Source of the DNA: G965222505 sp965222505
GTDB taxonomy: Bacteria > Bacteroidota > Rhodothermia > Rhodothermales > DATKEJ01
Direction: 5' to 3'
Assembly: GCA_965222505.1 (NCBI GenBank)
Contig: OZ244956.1
Location: forward strand, 4,278,001 to 4,342,000
Length of the DNA stretch: 64,000 bases
A model generated the notes under the pieces. That model was given only the letters and a program-made list of their open reading frames with translations, was not told the origin of the DNA and did not search any database. How positions within the stretch are numbered: position 1 is the first letter of the stretch; the number at the start of each line of letters is the position of its first letter. The position numbers and the translations under genes are program-made. Positions 54,201 to 62,500 of the stretch are shown here, one piece after another.

Positions 54201-54893
54201 CAGTTCATCTCGGCTGCCGAAGAAAAATGGGGCCAGCGGTGCAGCCTGGTCATGTTGCTGCCACACGGCTACGAAGGACAGGGACCTGAGCACTCTTCCG
54301 CCCGGCTGGAACGATTCCTGCAATCCTGTGCCGAAAACAACATGCGCGTGTGTAACCTGACCACGCCCGCCAACCTGTTCCATGCCTTGCGTCGGCAAAC
54401 GCTGGACCCGATCCGAAAGCCGCTCATCGTGATGTCACCGAAAAGCTTGCTCCGGCACCCGCAGGTGATATCGCCGCTGCGGGCCTTTACCGACGAAGGA
54501 TTTCAGTCGGTATACCCGGCTGCCCAAGACCCCGCAGGCATTAAACGACTCGTGTTCTGTAGCGGTAAGGTATATTACGACCTCATAAACAAGGAAGAGG
54601 ATGGTGTGGCTGTGGCCCGGTTGGAGCAGTTTTATCCATTCCCGACTGAGGGAGTCCGCGCCGAGATCAACCGGTACACCGGGTTGGAAGAAGTGGTGTG
54701 GGTTCAGGAGGAACCGAAGAATATGGGCGGCTGGACGTTCGTGCAGGAATGGTTCAACGAGGTGCTGGACGAGCACCGCATGCGAATCAAATACATTGGC
54801 CGCCGCGCCAGCGCCAGCACCGCCACCGGTAGTGCCAAACGCCACGCCGAGGAACAAGAAACCCTCGTCCAAGAAGCCCTCGTGTTGGCGTAG
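51216..54893 (+). CDS. kgd: Multifunctional 2-oxoglutarate dehydrogenase E1/E2-type protein (Kgd)
   Basis: 1225 residues: short N-terminal segment (FGFNTGYIEELYIQYLKDPA), Pro/Ala linker, an E2-type succinyltransferase domain (about 110-350, STYDHRVIQGAESG holding the catalytic His and Asp), then the thiamine-diphosphate E1 domain (about 380-1225; HRGRLNVLANTLSK, HGDAAFAGQGVVAE, FHVNGDDPEAAAR). Same layout as actinobacterial Kgd. Oxidises or decarboxylates 2-oxoglutarate in the TCA cycle with an E3 elsewhere. The only in-frame start is TTG at 51216; an ATG at 51202 would join it if the T-run at 51214-51217 had one more T. Confidence 0.95.
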   Translation: MSSFGFNTGYIEELYIQYLKDPASVSENWREFFAGYQPSETVVAQAAAEMEATGITPPVVAPPVAPPEGDGHAAPETPVAPKPAPPKAKAPPPAPPRPDADETALRGVSARIVENMEASLGVPTATSARHVPVKVMSENRRLMNDHQRYIGGAKVSFTHIIAWAIVQAVQAHPSMNAAFRRDGDKLIHVKPRAINFGLAIDIQKKNGSRALMVPNIKDAGVLNFAQFVGRYNDVVRRARTGKLELSDFADTTVTLTNPGMIGTVMSVPRLMAGQGLIIAVGAIDYPKAYMALPPAELARLGLSQVMTITSTYDHRVIQGAESGAFLKHLAELLQGEHAFFNGLFADLQIPHPPLKQEPDTSPMLGRRKADSKRDVIRKEAGVIQMIRAYRVRGHLIADINPLGNDNREHLELDPAAYGLTMWDLDRHWITGGLGGKDVLPLREILNILWATYTRKIGVEFMHISDPMEKRWLQERIETVSMEDEMDLDVKLRILSKLNAAEAFERFLHTKYIGHKRFSLEGSETLIPLLDMILSDAADQEVKEVVIGMAHRGRLNVLANTLSKPYEVIFSEFEGNLDTDQAQGSGDVKYHLGAKGEHVAPSGAEVKVTLAANPSHLEAVNPVVEGMARAKQNQHWDDSIHELHNYDKVIPILVHGDAAFAGQGVVAETLNLSQLRGYTTGGTIHVVVNNQIGFTTSPEDARSSVYATDVARMIQAPIFHVNGDDPEAAARVARIALDYRQVFNKDVVIDMLCYRVHGHNEGDEPTYTQPILYEKIKNHRGVRNLYTETLVQRGDLNLEQAEQMLDDFKARLQEALDRTRDIDEDAPRSKVRSGERPAFTENLDTTVFKEDLNAVLHALVTPPDGFSLHRKLERQLKKRAQSFEGEGQVDWALGEMLAFGTLLLDGHSVRLSGEDSRRGTFSHRHSVWVDQQNEDEYVPLNHVRDGQAYYRAFDSLLSEYAVLGYEYGYAVTDPQSLVIWEAQFGDFTNGGQIIIDQFISAAEEKWGQRCSLVMLLPHGYEGQGPEHSSARLERFLQSCAENNMRVCNLTTPANLFHALRRQTLDPIRKPLIVMSPKSLLRHPQVISPLRAFTDEGFQSVYPAAQDPAGIKRLVFCSGKVYYDLINKEEDGVAVARLEQFYPFPTEGVRAEINRYTGLEEVVWVQEEPKNMGGWTFVQEWFNEVLDEHRMRIKYIGRRASASTATGSAKRHAEEQETLVQEALVLA

Positions 54894-54945
54894 GACCACC
54901 CCTGCTTTAGGGGCAACGCAGTACGAGGGCAAGCCAGGGGAGGTC
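54894..54945. repeat. Three-hairpin element family, short copy
   Basis: GACCACCCCTG at 54894 and CAGGGGAGGTC at 54945 enclose a single small stem, directly after the kgd stop. Same terminal sequences as 586-704 and 16756-16873. Confidence 0.7.
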
Positions 54946-54947
54946 AC

Positions 54948-54979
54948 AAAAAAACACCCCACCCGAACCGGGCAGGGTG
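54948..54979 (-). terminator. Intrinsic terminator of rpsU
   Basis: On the minus strand CACCCTGCCCGG-TTCGGGTGGGGTG followed by seven T. About 65 bp after the rpsU stop. It may work in both directions for kgd. Confidence 0.75.
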
Positions 54980-55044
54980 CCATATATTCAACGCAGGAAA
55001 CCCAGCAAGGAACAACCTGAGATTACAAGCAAGGGGATATCGAC

Positions 55045-55239
55045 CTAGTAGTCGTTCCGCCGCCGCCGCGAGGAGCGCTCGGCCTTCTGCCGGGCTACGC
55101 GTTTGGTTTCGGACGGCTTCGTGAACGCCATGTTGTTGCGGTAGATGCGCAGGATCTTGCTCCGGTTGACGGAGCGCTTGAACCGGCGCAACGCCCGGTC
55201 AATGGTCTCGTTATCGCGAACTTTAATGCCGACGGACAA
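55045..55239 (-). CDS. rpsU: 30S ribosomal protein bS21
   Basis: 64-residue small-subunit protein: IKVRDNETIDRALRRFKRSV at the start, MAFTKPSETKRVARQKAERS and a basic Arg/Lys tail SSRRRRNDY. Length and charge are typical of bS21, which lies near the 3' end of 16S rRNA. Transcribed opposite to kgd and rdgB with its own terminator. Confidence 0.96.
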   Translation of the reverse strand: MSVGIKVRDNETIDRALRRFKRSVNRSKILRIYRNNMAFTKPSETKRVARQKAERSSRRRRNDY

Positions 55240-55313
55240 GGTGAATACCTCGGTATGAATGATTATGGGTGTCTAAATTTTAGGAAGACCACCAATATAA
55301 AAAAAAGAACCTG

Positions 55314-55910
55314 TTGAAACAAATTGTACTGGCTACGCGCAACCCCGGCAAGGTGGCCGAGTTGCGGCATGCTTTGTCAGACCTGGGCATTACCCTGTTA
55401 AGTGCCGCTGATTTTCTGGATGTGCCCCCTGTGGAAGAAGATGCCGATACCCTCGCGGGCAATGCCCTGAAAAAAGCATTGGCGTTGCATACACACACCG
55501 GCTTGCCCGCCCTCGCCGATGACACCGGGCTCGAAGTGGACACCCTCAATGGGCGGCCCGGCGTGTACTCAGCCCGGTATGCCGGCCCGGCGGAAGACCC
55601 CGTTGCCAACCGGGCCTTGCTCTTGCAGGAAATGGACGGTCGCCCCGACCGAGCTGCACGGTTTCGGACCGTGATGGCCCTGGCGGTAAACGGTACCGTA
55701 CAGTATTTTGAAGGAACCTGCGAAGGTGAAATTCTGGACCATGAACGCGGCGAAGGAGGCTTCGGCTACGATGCTGTATTTCAACCCGCCGGTCTGGATC
55801 GGACCTTTGCCGAGTTGTCCAAATCGGAGAAAAATGCCATCAGCCATCGCGGCAAGGCCGTCCGCGCGTTTATTGAACATCTCGTCGGCTTGGATCGACC
55901 GCAGGATTGA
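55314..55910 (+). CDS. rdgB: dITP/XTP pyrophosphatase (RdgB/HAM1 family)
   Basis: 198-residue house-cleaning NTPase that removes non-canonical purine triphosphates. The N-terminus KQIVLATRNPGKVAELRHAL and later segments PALADDTGLEVDTLNGRPG, SARYAGP, GEGGFGYDAVFQPAG and FAELSKSEKNAISHRGKAV are the family motifs. The start is TTG at 55314, supported by the invariant position of ATRNPGK. It diverges from rpsU, 74 bp apart. A palindromic repeat follows. Confidence 0.96.
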   Translation: MKQIVLATRNPGKVAELRHALSDLGITLLSAADFLDVPPVEEDADTLAGNALKKALALHTHTGLPALADDTGLEVDTLNGRPGVYSARYAGPAEDPVANRALLLQEMDGRPDRAARFRTVMALAVNGTVQYFEGTCEGEILDHERGEGGFGYDAVFQPAGLDRTFAELSKSEKNAISHRGKAVRAFIEHLVGLDRPQD

Positions 55911-55948
55911 GGATCGTAGTCAGCCTGCATGTTCGTGTTGGTTCATGT

Positions 55949-56110
55949 GTTGAAGGGCGACCACGAGGGTCGCCCCGCCAGGGTGTATTCATAAAAAAGG
56001 GCGTGTCCTGGCGGGGCCGGCCTTGTGCCGGCCCTTCAACATTGCGTCATGCTTCAACGTTGACGATTGTCCTGGTCTTCAAACATGCAGTCGCCTTGGG
56101 CCGACGATGT
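55949..56110. repeat. 92-bp palindromic element, copy 2, with attached tail
   Basis: Core 55949-56040: GTTGAAGGGCGACCACGAGG to CCGGCCTTGTGCCGGCCCTT CAAC. The tail to about 56110 (TCTTCAAACATGCAGTCGCC, GGGCCGACGATG) is a diverged relative of the 99-bp unit at 17755, in reverse orientation. Confidence 0.8.
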
Positions 56111-56145
56111 GTTACAAACGATCTGACAAAAAAACAAACACCAAT

Positions 56146-56601
56146 ATGCGTGCCCTCGTACAACGTGTAGATGAAGCTGCCGTCGTGGTCGATGGCGAAA
56201 CCGTCGGCGAGATTGGCCGGGGGATTTTGATCCTGTTGGGGATACACCGGGAGGATACCCGTGCCGAGGCCGATTGGATCGCCCGGAAGTGCGCCAACTT
56301 GCGCATCTTTCCCGATGCCGAGGGCAAAATGAACCTGTCTGTTCTGGACGAAGGGGGAGAAGCCCTGGTGGTGCCCCAGTTTACCCTTTATGGGCACGTC
56401 GGCAAGGGGAATCGGCCCTCGTACAACGCAGCCGCCGGGCCGGATGTGGCTGTACCTCTTTATGAACACTTCGTCGATCAACTCGCCGGCCTCCTCGGTA
56501 AACCTGTGCCTACGGGTATCTTTGGCGCGATGATGGACGTACGCCTCGTCAATGCCGGTCCCGTCACGATCTGGGTCGAACGCGGGCCGAAGGAGGGATA
56601 G
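56146..56601 (+). CDS. dtd: D-aminoacyl-tRNA deacylase
   Basis: 151-residue DTD-type enzyme that hydrolyses mischarged D-aminoacyl-tRNA. MRALVQRVDEAAVVVDGETV starts the protein; diagnostic SxQxT- and NxGP-type loops appear as VVPQFTLYGHVGKGNRPSY and RLVNAGPVTIWVERG, with IFGAMMDVRL between. ATG at 56146 chosen over an upstream in-frame codon that would read through the repeat. Likely alone in its transcript. Confidence 0.95.
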   Translation: MRALVQRVDEAAVVVDGETVGEIGRGILILLGIHREDTRAEADWIARKCANLRIFPDAEGKMNLSVLDEGGEALVVPQFTLYGHVGKGNRPSYNAAAGPDVAVPLYEHFVDQLAGLLGKPVPTGIFGAMMDVRLVNAGPVTIWVERGPKEG

Positions 56602-56649
56602 AAAATAAATGCGGGAACCCGTGAAACACTGATTGATTCATAGGGGGTG

Positions 56650-56988
56650 ATGCGCCTCAACCATCGACATATTGCCTGGGTGTTGCTGGCCGTCTTTATG
56701 ATGGGTGGCTTACTGGCACCGGTCCTGCACCGCTGTTTGCATACCCTGAACACGGTTGAGCTAGTCAATACCTCCAATGCCCATGATCCGCCGGCCGTGG
56801 CCGAGACAGCCCTCAGAGCCGAGTGTGTCTGGTGTGCCATCGCCTTCTCGCGTACGCTGTATCTCGAACAGGGCCGTCCCCACCTTACGCTGCCTGTAGT
56901 TTCGACGCTTCCCGATTCCTACACATCTCCCCCTTTCTGCTCCACGCAGTACCGGCCTGATGCCGGCCGCGCCCCGCCTGCCTGCTGA
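56650..56988 (+). CDS. Small membrane protein, DUF2946-like
   Basis: 112 residues: membrane helix at about 10-30 (WVLLAVFMMGGLLAPVL), a Cys-rich segment ECVWCAIAFSR in the middle, and a C-terminal tail with two further Cys. Cys/His residues near the helix suggest metal binding. Fits the DUF2946-like group often found near metal uptake genes, but the match is weak and none of those genes is here. A lipoprotein gene follows. Confidence 0.5.
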   Translation: MRLNHRHIAWVLLAVFMMGGLLAPVLHRCLHTLNTVELVNTSNAHDPPAVAETALRAECVWCAIAFSRTLYLEQGRPHLTLPVVSTLPDSYTSPPFCSTQYRPDAGRAPPAC

Positions 56989-57163
56989 CCCACATATCTG
57001 ATACTTACACCCGTCCGCACCGGGATGGGTGTACCCTTAGTCTATGGAACCTGGCGTAGGCCACGGTTCTCCCTTTATTTCAGCAGGTCCGTACCCTCCG
57101 TGAATTGCGCCGCGCATGCGGCCTCCGGAAGGTCGACCTCGTCTCATCGTATTCCCTGATACC

Positions 57164-57736
57164 ATGCAAACGCTTATTTCTGTCCAACGTTTTTCAATCC
57201 TCCTTGTACTCGCGCTAATTTGGACCGGCTGTGATTCCGCCGATCCGGACCCCGTTGGACCAGGCGAGGAAGAACTTATCACCACCGTCATGATGCGCCT
57301 GGTGCCGGACGACGGCGGAGCGACGGTTTCCGTAACCGTCTTCCGCGACCTCGACGGCGACGGCGGCGATGCCCCGGTCATTTCCGGCATCAACCTGCGT
57401 GACGGCGTAACGTACACCGGCGGCATCACCCTGCTCAACGAAGCCGAAAGCCCGGCCGAAGACATCACCGAAGAGGTCAATGAAGAACGTGACGAACACC
57501 AGTTCTTCTACATCCCCCAGGGGGCCCTGGCCGGATGGGTGACAGTCACATATAACGACACGGACGGCAACGGCCTTCCGGTTGGCCTGGACTACACCGT
57601 GACGGTCAATGGTGGAGCCGGGGAGCAAGGCTTCTTAAACGTCGTTCTGAGCCACTATGACGACAGCCCCAAAAACGGCACAGACCGGGGCAATGAGTCG
57701 GATGTAGACATCGAGGTGCCGGTGACGATCCAATAA
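57164..57736 (+). CDS. Lipoprotein of the Bacteroidota 'type 1 periplasmic-binding fold superfamily' annotation group
   Basis: 190 residues. Lipoprotein signal with WTGCDS lipobox (start at ATG 57164), acidic linker, then a beta-rich domain: ELITTVMMRLVPDDGGATVS, FRDLDGDGGDAPVISGINLR, TGGITLLNEAESPAEDITEE and FLNVVLSHYDDSP. This combination is the one usually annotated this way and often sits next to TonB-dependent receptors in Bacteroidota; here no receptor is adjacent. Function unknown. Confidence 0.7.
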   Translation: MQTLISVQRFSILLVLALIWTGCDSADPDPVGPGEEELITTVMMRLVPDDGGATVSVTVFRDLDGDGGDAPVISGINLRDGVTYTGGITLLNEAESPAEDITEEVNEERDEHQFFYIPQGALAGWVTVTYNDTDGNGLPVGLDYTVTVNGGAGEQGFLNVVLSHYDDSPKNGTDRGNESDVDIEVPVTIQ

Positions 57737-57759
57737 GGCCCCTGCGCGTATCATTCGTT

Positions 57760-58392
57760 ATGAACCTACCTGAACCCATCAGCCTGCGCCGGTTGTGGTA
57801 TGACCCGGCGCAGGCTGATACCTATGAGGCCCTGCTTGCACCTGAAGAACAGGAACGGGTGCAAACCTTCAAGCATCCCCGGCGGCGGGCATCGTTTACC
57901 CTAGGCCGGGTGGCCGCCCGGACGCTGCTCGGTACACACCTCGGCCTGCAACCGGTCGAAGTGCCGCTGATGGTGGCCCCAGACGGCGGGGTGGAAGTGG
58001 AGGGGCATCCTCTCCACCTGTCTATTGCCCATGCCGGGGATATGGCCGCGGCCTGTGTGGCTCCACATCCCATTGGGGTAGACCTCGAACGCATCGTGCC
58101 GCGCCGCGCCGATTTGTACAGGTTCATCCTACATCCCGAAGAGTACAACTTGTTGGACGCCTTGCCGATGGACCACAATGAAATCCAGATCCTGTGCTGG
58201 TGCCTCAAGGAAGCCGTCCTGAAAGCCCAGCGCACCGGCTTCCGCTGTTCCCCCAAACACATCCGCCTGGACATCAATACCGAGATGGGTGAAGCCCGGG
58301 CCGTCGTCAAAGCCGAAACCCATTGGGCCCTGCGCTATGCTTCCGCAGACGGCTACTACACCGCCGTCGCCTACCCCGCCGAAGTTGCTTGA
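57760..58392 (+). CDS. 4'-phosphopantetheinyl transferase, Sfp type
   Basis: 210-residue enzyme that loads phosphopantetheine from CoA onto carrier proteins. Motifs: SIAHAGDMAAACVAPHPIGV with the Mg site GVDLERI, and the second motif CWCLKEAVLKAQRTG (the W-x-x-K-E-A/S core with Lys and Glu). A two-half Sfp-like length. It lies 24 bp after the lipoprotein gene. Whether it serves fatty-acid or secondary-metabolite carriers is not shown. Confidence 0.9.
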   Translation: MNLPEPISLRRLWYDPAQADTYEALLAPEEQERVQTFKHPRRRASFTLGRVAARTLLGTHLGLQPVEVPLMVAPDGGVEVEGHPLHLSIAHAGDMAAACVAPHPIGVDLERIVPRRADLYRFILHPEEYNLLDALPMDHNEIQILCWCLKEAVLKAQRTGFRCSPKHIRLDINTEMGEARAVVKAETHWALRYASADGYYTAVAYPAEVA

Positions 58393-58540
58393 CCTCCTGG
58401 AAAACCTTGTCCCAAACCAAGCGTATCACCTCGTCTGAAAGCGCTTTTTTGATTGGTTCGCGCGCAGCGTAGCAAATGCTCAATAATCACTGAGGAAGGT
58501 CCGGTCGAGACCGAACCCTACGGGTGCCTTTCATTGACAA

Positions 58541-59523
58541 TGCGAATCAAGAGTAGAAAGCGAGCATGAACATGGCCGCAGCGAGCCGACCATAGACATG
58601 AACCATCAAGCCTTTGGTCGAACGCACTTTTGAGGCTACTTCAATGCCCGTTTTCTCATTGATCCAGTTGAATAAACTTTCTATCGGCTGTCGCACCCGA
58701 CTCACTGCCGTTGATTCGAGTTTCTGATCAAAATGCAAACGTTTCTGCCCCTTCTTTCGCTTGACGGGGGTATATAGCGTAACATTCTGTTCTTTCTTAA
58801 GTTGCTCTTTGAGCTTGTCGTCACTGTAGATCTTGTCAGCGAAGAGTTCGCAGTCTTGCAAATACCCAAACAAGGGCCGAGCAAAACTCAAGTCATTCTC
58901 TGAAGCTGCTGAAATATGCAGCACCTCTGGTAAGGGAATCGACTTGTTTTTCCGAGTGGCCAAGGCATGCACTTTGACACCATGATAATAGGTCTTCTTC
59001 GAGCTACAATAGCCCTTGTTGGCCACTTCACGGGCCACACGGGCACTACCGCTTCGACTGTTGTTTGCCAGCATCACCGGCATCGAATCCAAGATCTTGA
59101 CCGATTCGACTAAGTGCTTACGCCCAGCTTGCCGGAGCATGGGTTCAATCAAGGCGTGAAAAACAGACCCGAGTGTGTTAACACGGTTTGCAAAAGCCTG
59201 ATAACTCGGCAAGGCCGGAAACCAATCGAGTAGATGGTCCCGAGCGTAATCATGTATGGTTTTTATTTCTCTATGTTTACGCATAATGCCGAACAAGTAA
59301 AGCGTGATCGCTTCTTGGTCGCTGAACGCAGGCTTGTTGTTATTACTGAATCTCTGGGCGTGCACCCAAAGGCCGTCTTCAAGTTGATCAGAGACGAACA
59401 AAAACAGGTCAATAAGCTTATATTGCCAATCCATAGAGCGTCGATTTGGTGTTTTGAGTGAGGGTTTGAAGATTCACTCTTAACATCTCGGCGCTCTATC
59501 GGGTTCTCAACCCTTGATTCGCA
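58541..59523. mobile_element. IS982-type insertion sequence with 7-bp target duplication
   Basis: 983 bp bounded by inverted repeats beginning TGCGAATCAAG at 58541 and the complementary CTTGATTCGCA ending at 59523. TTGACAA is duplicated directly outside (58534-58540 and 59524-59530). The ends are sharp and the transposase intact, so insertion is fairly recent. It has split a GACAATTGACCATT-type tandem repeat upstream of icmF. Confidence 0.92.
58547..59434 (-). CDS. IS982-family transposase
   Basis: 295-residue DDE transposase filling the element. KILDSMPVMLANNSRSGSA holds the first Asp, ALATRKNKSIPLPEVLHISAA and LFADKIYSDDKLKEQLKKEQ the second region, and QPIESLFNWINEKTGIEVAS the third (Glu). 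Length and the IESLFNW pattern fit the IS982 family; IS4/IS5-like groups are the alternative. Base composition is lower in GC than neighbours, consistent with a foreign origin. Confidence 0.88.
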   Translation of the reverse strand: MDWQYKLIDLFLFVSDQLEDGLWVHAQRFSNNNKPAFSDQEAITLYLFGIMRKHREIKTIHDYARDHLLDWFPALPSYQAFANRVNTLGSVFHALIEPMLRQAGRKHLVESVKILDSMPVMLANNSRSGSARVAREVANKGYCSSKKTYYHGVKVHALATRKNKSIPLPEVLHISAASENDLSFARPLFGYLQDCELFADKIYSDDKLKEQLKKEQNVTLYTPVKRKKGQKRLHFDQKLESTAVSRVRQPIESLFNWINEKTGIEVASKVRSTKGLMVHVYGRLAAAMFMLAFYS

Positions 59524-59525
59524 TT

Positions 59526-59564
59526 GACAATTGACTATCGACCATTGACAATTGACCATTAATC
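59526..59564. repeat. GACAATTGACCATT-type tandem repeat
   Basis: Two related units (GACAATTGACTATC, GACCATTGACAATTGACCAT) just before icmF. The IS duplication TTGACAA is part of this motif, so the element inserted into the repeat. Confidence 0.55.
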
Positions 59565-62500
59565 ATGCCCTACCAGCCCACCCATCCTATCCGCTTTGTC
59601 ACGGCGGCCAGCCTGTTTGACGGGCATGACGCCTCCATCAATATTATGCGGCGCATCTTGCAAGGCAGCGGGGCCGAAGTGATTCACCTGGGCCACAACC
59701 GGTCCGTGCAGGACGTCGTCGATACGGCCATTCAGGAAGACGTGCAGGGGATTGCCGTTTCCTCCTACCAGGGCGGGCACGTCGAGTACTTCAAGTACAT
59801 GCGGGACTTGCTGGACGAACGGGGGGCCGGGCACATCAAAATCTTTGGCGGCGGCGGCGGGGTGATCGTCCCCAAAGAAATTGCTGACCTGGAAGCCTAC
59901 GGCATCAGCAAAATCTTTTCGCCCGAAGACGGCATGGAAATGGGCCTGCAAGGCATGATCGACTACATGCTCCAAGCGTGCGATTTCCCGACTGTCAAAC
60001 ACCTCAACGGGGAATGGGAACACCTCACCGAAAAACAGCCGCGCATCCTGGCACGCGTTCTGACGGCCATCGAACAACGCCAGGAGGTACCCGCCTATGC
60101 CGGAGCGGATGGGGCAGATGTGCTGGTTGATGCGCCTCACGTCCCGACCATCGGCATCACGGGCACCGGTGGGGCTGGAAAATCCACCCTGACTGATGAG
60201 ATCGTCCGGCGCTTTTTGAATGATTTTGATGACGTACACCTGGCCGTTCTTTCCGTCGACCCCACGCGGCGGCGTACCGGCGGGGCGCTGCTCGGCGACC
60301 GCATCCGGATGAACGCCATCTACGGGGCCAACCGAAACCGGGTGTACATGCGCTCCTTTGCCACACGGCAGGCCCACCGGGCCACCTCCGAAGCCCTGCG
60401 CGATGCCATTGGCGTGTGCAAGGCGGCCGGTTTTGATGTGATCCTTGTAGAGACCGCAGGGATCGGCCAGAGCGATTCCGAAATTGCCGAATTGACGGAT
60501 CTATCCCTGTACGTCATGACGCAGGAATTTGGCGCACCCACCCAACTCGAAAAAATCGGGATGCTGGATGTGGCCGACTTTGTGGCCCTCAATAAGTTTG
60601 AGAAAAAAGGGAGCGAAGATGCGCTGCGCGACGTACGCAAACAGATGCAACGCAACCGGGTCGCCTACGACCAAACACCGGACGATATGCCGGTGTACCC
60701 CACGATGGCCTCGCATTTCAACGATTCCGGCGTGACCCGGCTTTACCTGGCACTTCTCGATGCCCTCAACACGTCATTCGATTTTGGGAGATCCTCCCGG
60801 ATTTATACCCAGGAGGTTTCGTCCGAAGAAGACCCCAGTGCCCAGGCCCTCATCAGTCCGCGCCGCCAACGGTACCTCGCCGACATTGCCGAAGGCATGC
60901 GCGCCTACCACACCGCCGCCGACCAACAAGTGGCCTACGCCCGTAAATGGGGCGAAGCCGAAGGGGCCAAACGGCAAGTCGAGACCTGGAATCCAGAAGA
61001 CCGGGAGCAGTTGGTGGAACGGCTGGAGACCATGAGCGCCTACTGGTGGGACAAACTGGATGCCCGTTCCCGTGTCATCCTCTCTGGCTGGGATGAGATG
61101 GCCGAGGCCTATCAACAGGAGACGTATACCTACACCGTGCGCAACCGCGACTTTACGGTACCGCTGTACACCGAGTCGTTGTCTGGTTTGCAGATTCCGC
61201 GGGTGGCCTTGCCCAAGACCCAAGACCCTGGAGAACGGCTCCGTTTTGCCCTGCGCGAGAACCTGCCGGGGTACTTCCCCTTCACCGCCGGGGTGTTTCC
61301 GTTCAAGCGCGCTGGTGAAGACCCCACGCGGATGTTCGCCGGGGAAGGCTCGCCGGAACGGACCAACAAACGGTTTCACCTGGTGTCGTTGGACATGCCC
61401 GCCAAGCGGCTCTCCACAGCCTTTGACTCTGTGACGCTCTACGGGTATGATCCGCATGAACGGCCCGACATTTACGGGAAAGTCGGTAACGCCGGGGTGT
61501 CTATCTGCACCCTGGACGACATGAAGAAGCTCTATTCCGGTTTCAACCTGTGTGACCGGGCCACCAGCGTTTCAATGACCATCAACGGCCCGGCCCCGAT
61601 GATCCTGGCCTTCTTCATGAACACAGCCATCGATCAACAGGTAGAGTATTACCTCAAGAAAGAAGGCCGATGGGACGTCGCCGATCGGCTCATCGATGAA
61701 AAACTCGGTGCCGACCGGCCCGCATACACCCCTTACCTCGGTACCTCCGGCGATGGCATGCCTGCTGAGGTCCTGCCGGAAGGCCATGACGGTTCGGGCC
61801 TCGGCTTGCTGGGTACGACAGGGCGCGAATTGGTTGGATGGGGTCTCCTCTCCCAAGACGAATATGACCGCATCAAGGCCGATACGCTCAAGACGGTACG
61901 CGGCACCGTACAGGCCGATATCCTCAAGGAAGACCAGGCGCAGAACACCTGCATCTTCTCGACCGAGTTTGCCTTGCGTATGATGGGGGATGTGCAGCAG
62001 TACTTCATTGACCACGGCGTACGGAATTATTATTCGGTGTCGATTTCCGGGTATCACATTGCCGAAGCCGGAGCCAATCCGATTTCGCAACTGGCCTTTA
62101 CCTTGTCCAATGGCTTCACGCTCGTCGAATATTACCTCTCACGGGGTATGCACATCGATGATTTTGCGCCGAACCTGTCATTTTTCTTCTCGAACGGTCT
62201 GGACCCTGAGTACAGCGTCATTGGCCGGGTAGCCCGGCGGATCTGGGCTGTGGCGATGCGTGACCGCTACGGGGCCAATGAACGAAGCCAGAAGCTGAAG
62301 TACCACATTCAGACCTCAGGCCGAAGCCTGCATGCGCAGGAAATCCAGTTCAATGACATCCGCACCACGCTTCAAGCCCTGGTTGCGATTTACGACAACT
62401 GCAACTCGCTCCACACCAATGCCTATGATGAAGCCATCACCACCCCGACGGAGGAATCCGTACGCCGGGCCATGGCCATTCAGCTGATCATCAATCGGGA

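Noticed and set aside
52770..54398. 542-residue minus-strand open frame opposite kgd
   Set aside because: Antisense shadow of a strongly conserved coding sequence with high-GC third positions; no domain signal or ribosome site.
56989..57163. Riboswitch upstream of the lipoprotein gene
   Set aside because: There is a small GC-rich hairpin (ACACCCGTCC..GGGATGGGTGT) but no conserved riboswitch core that I can recognise.
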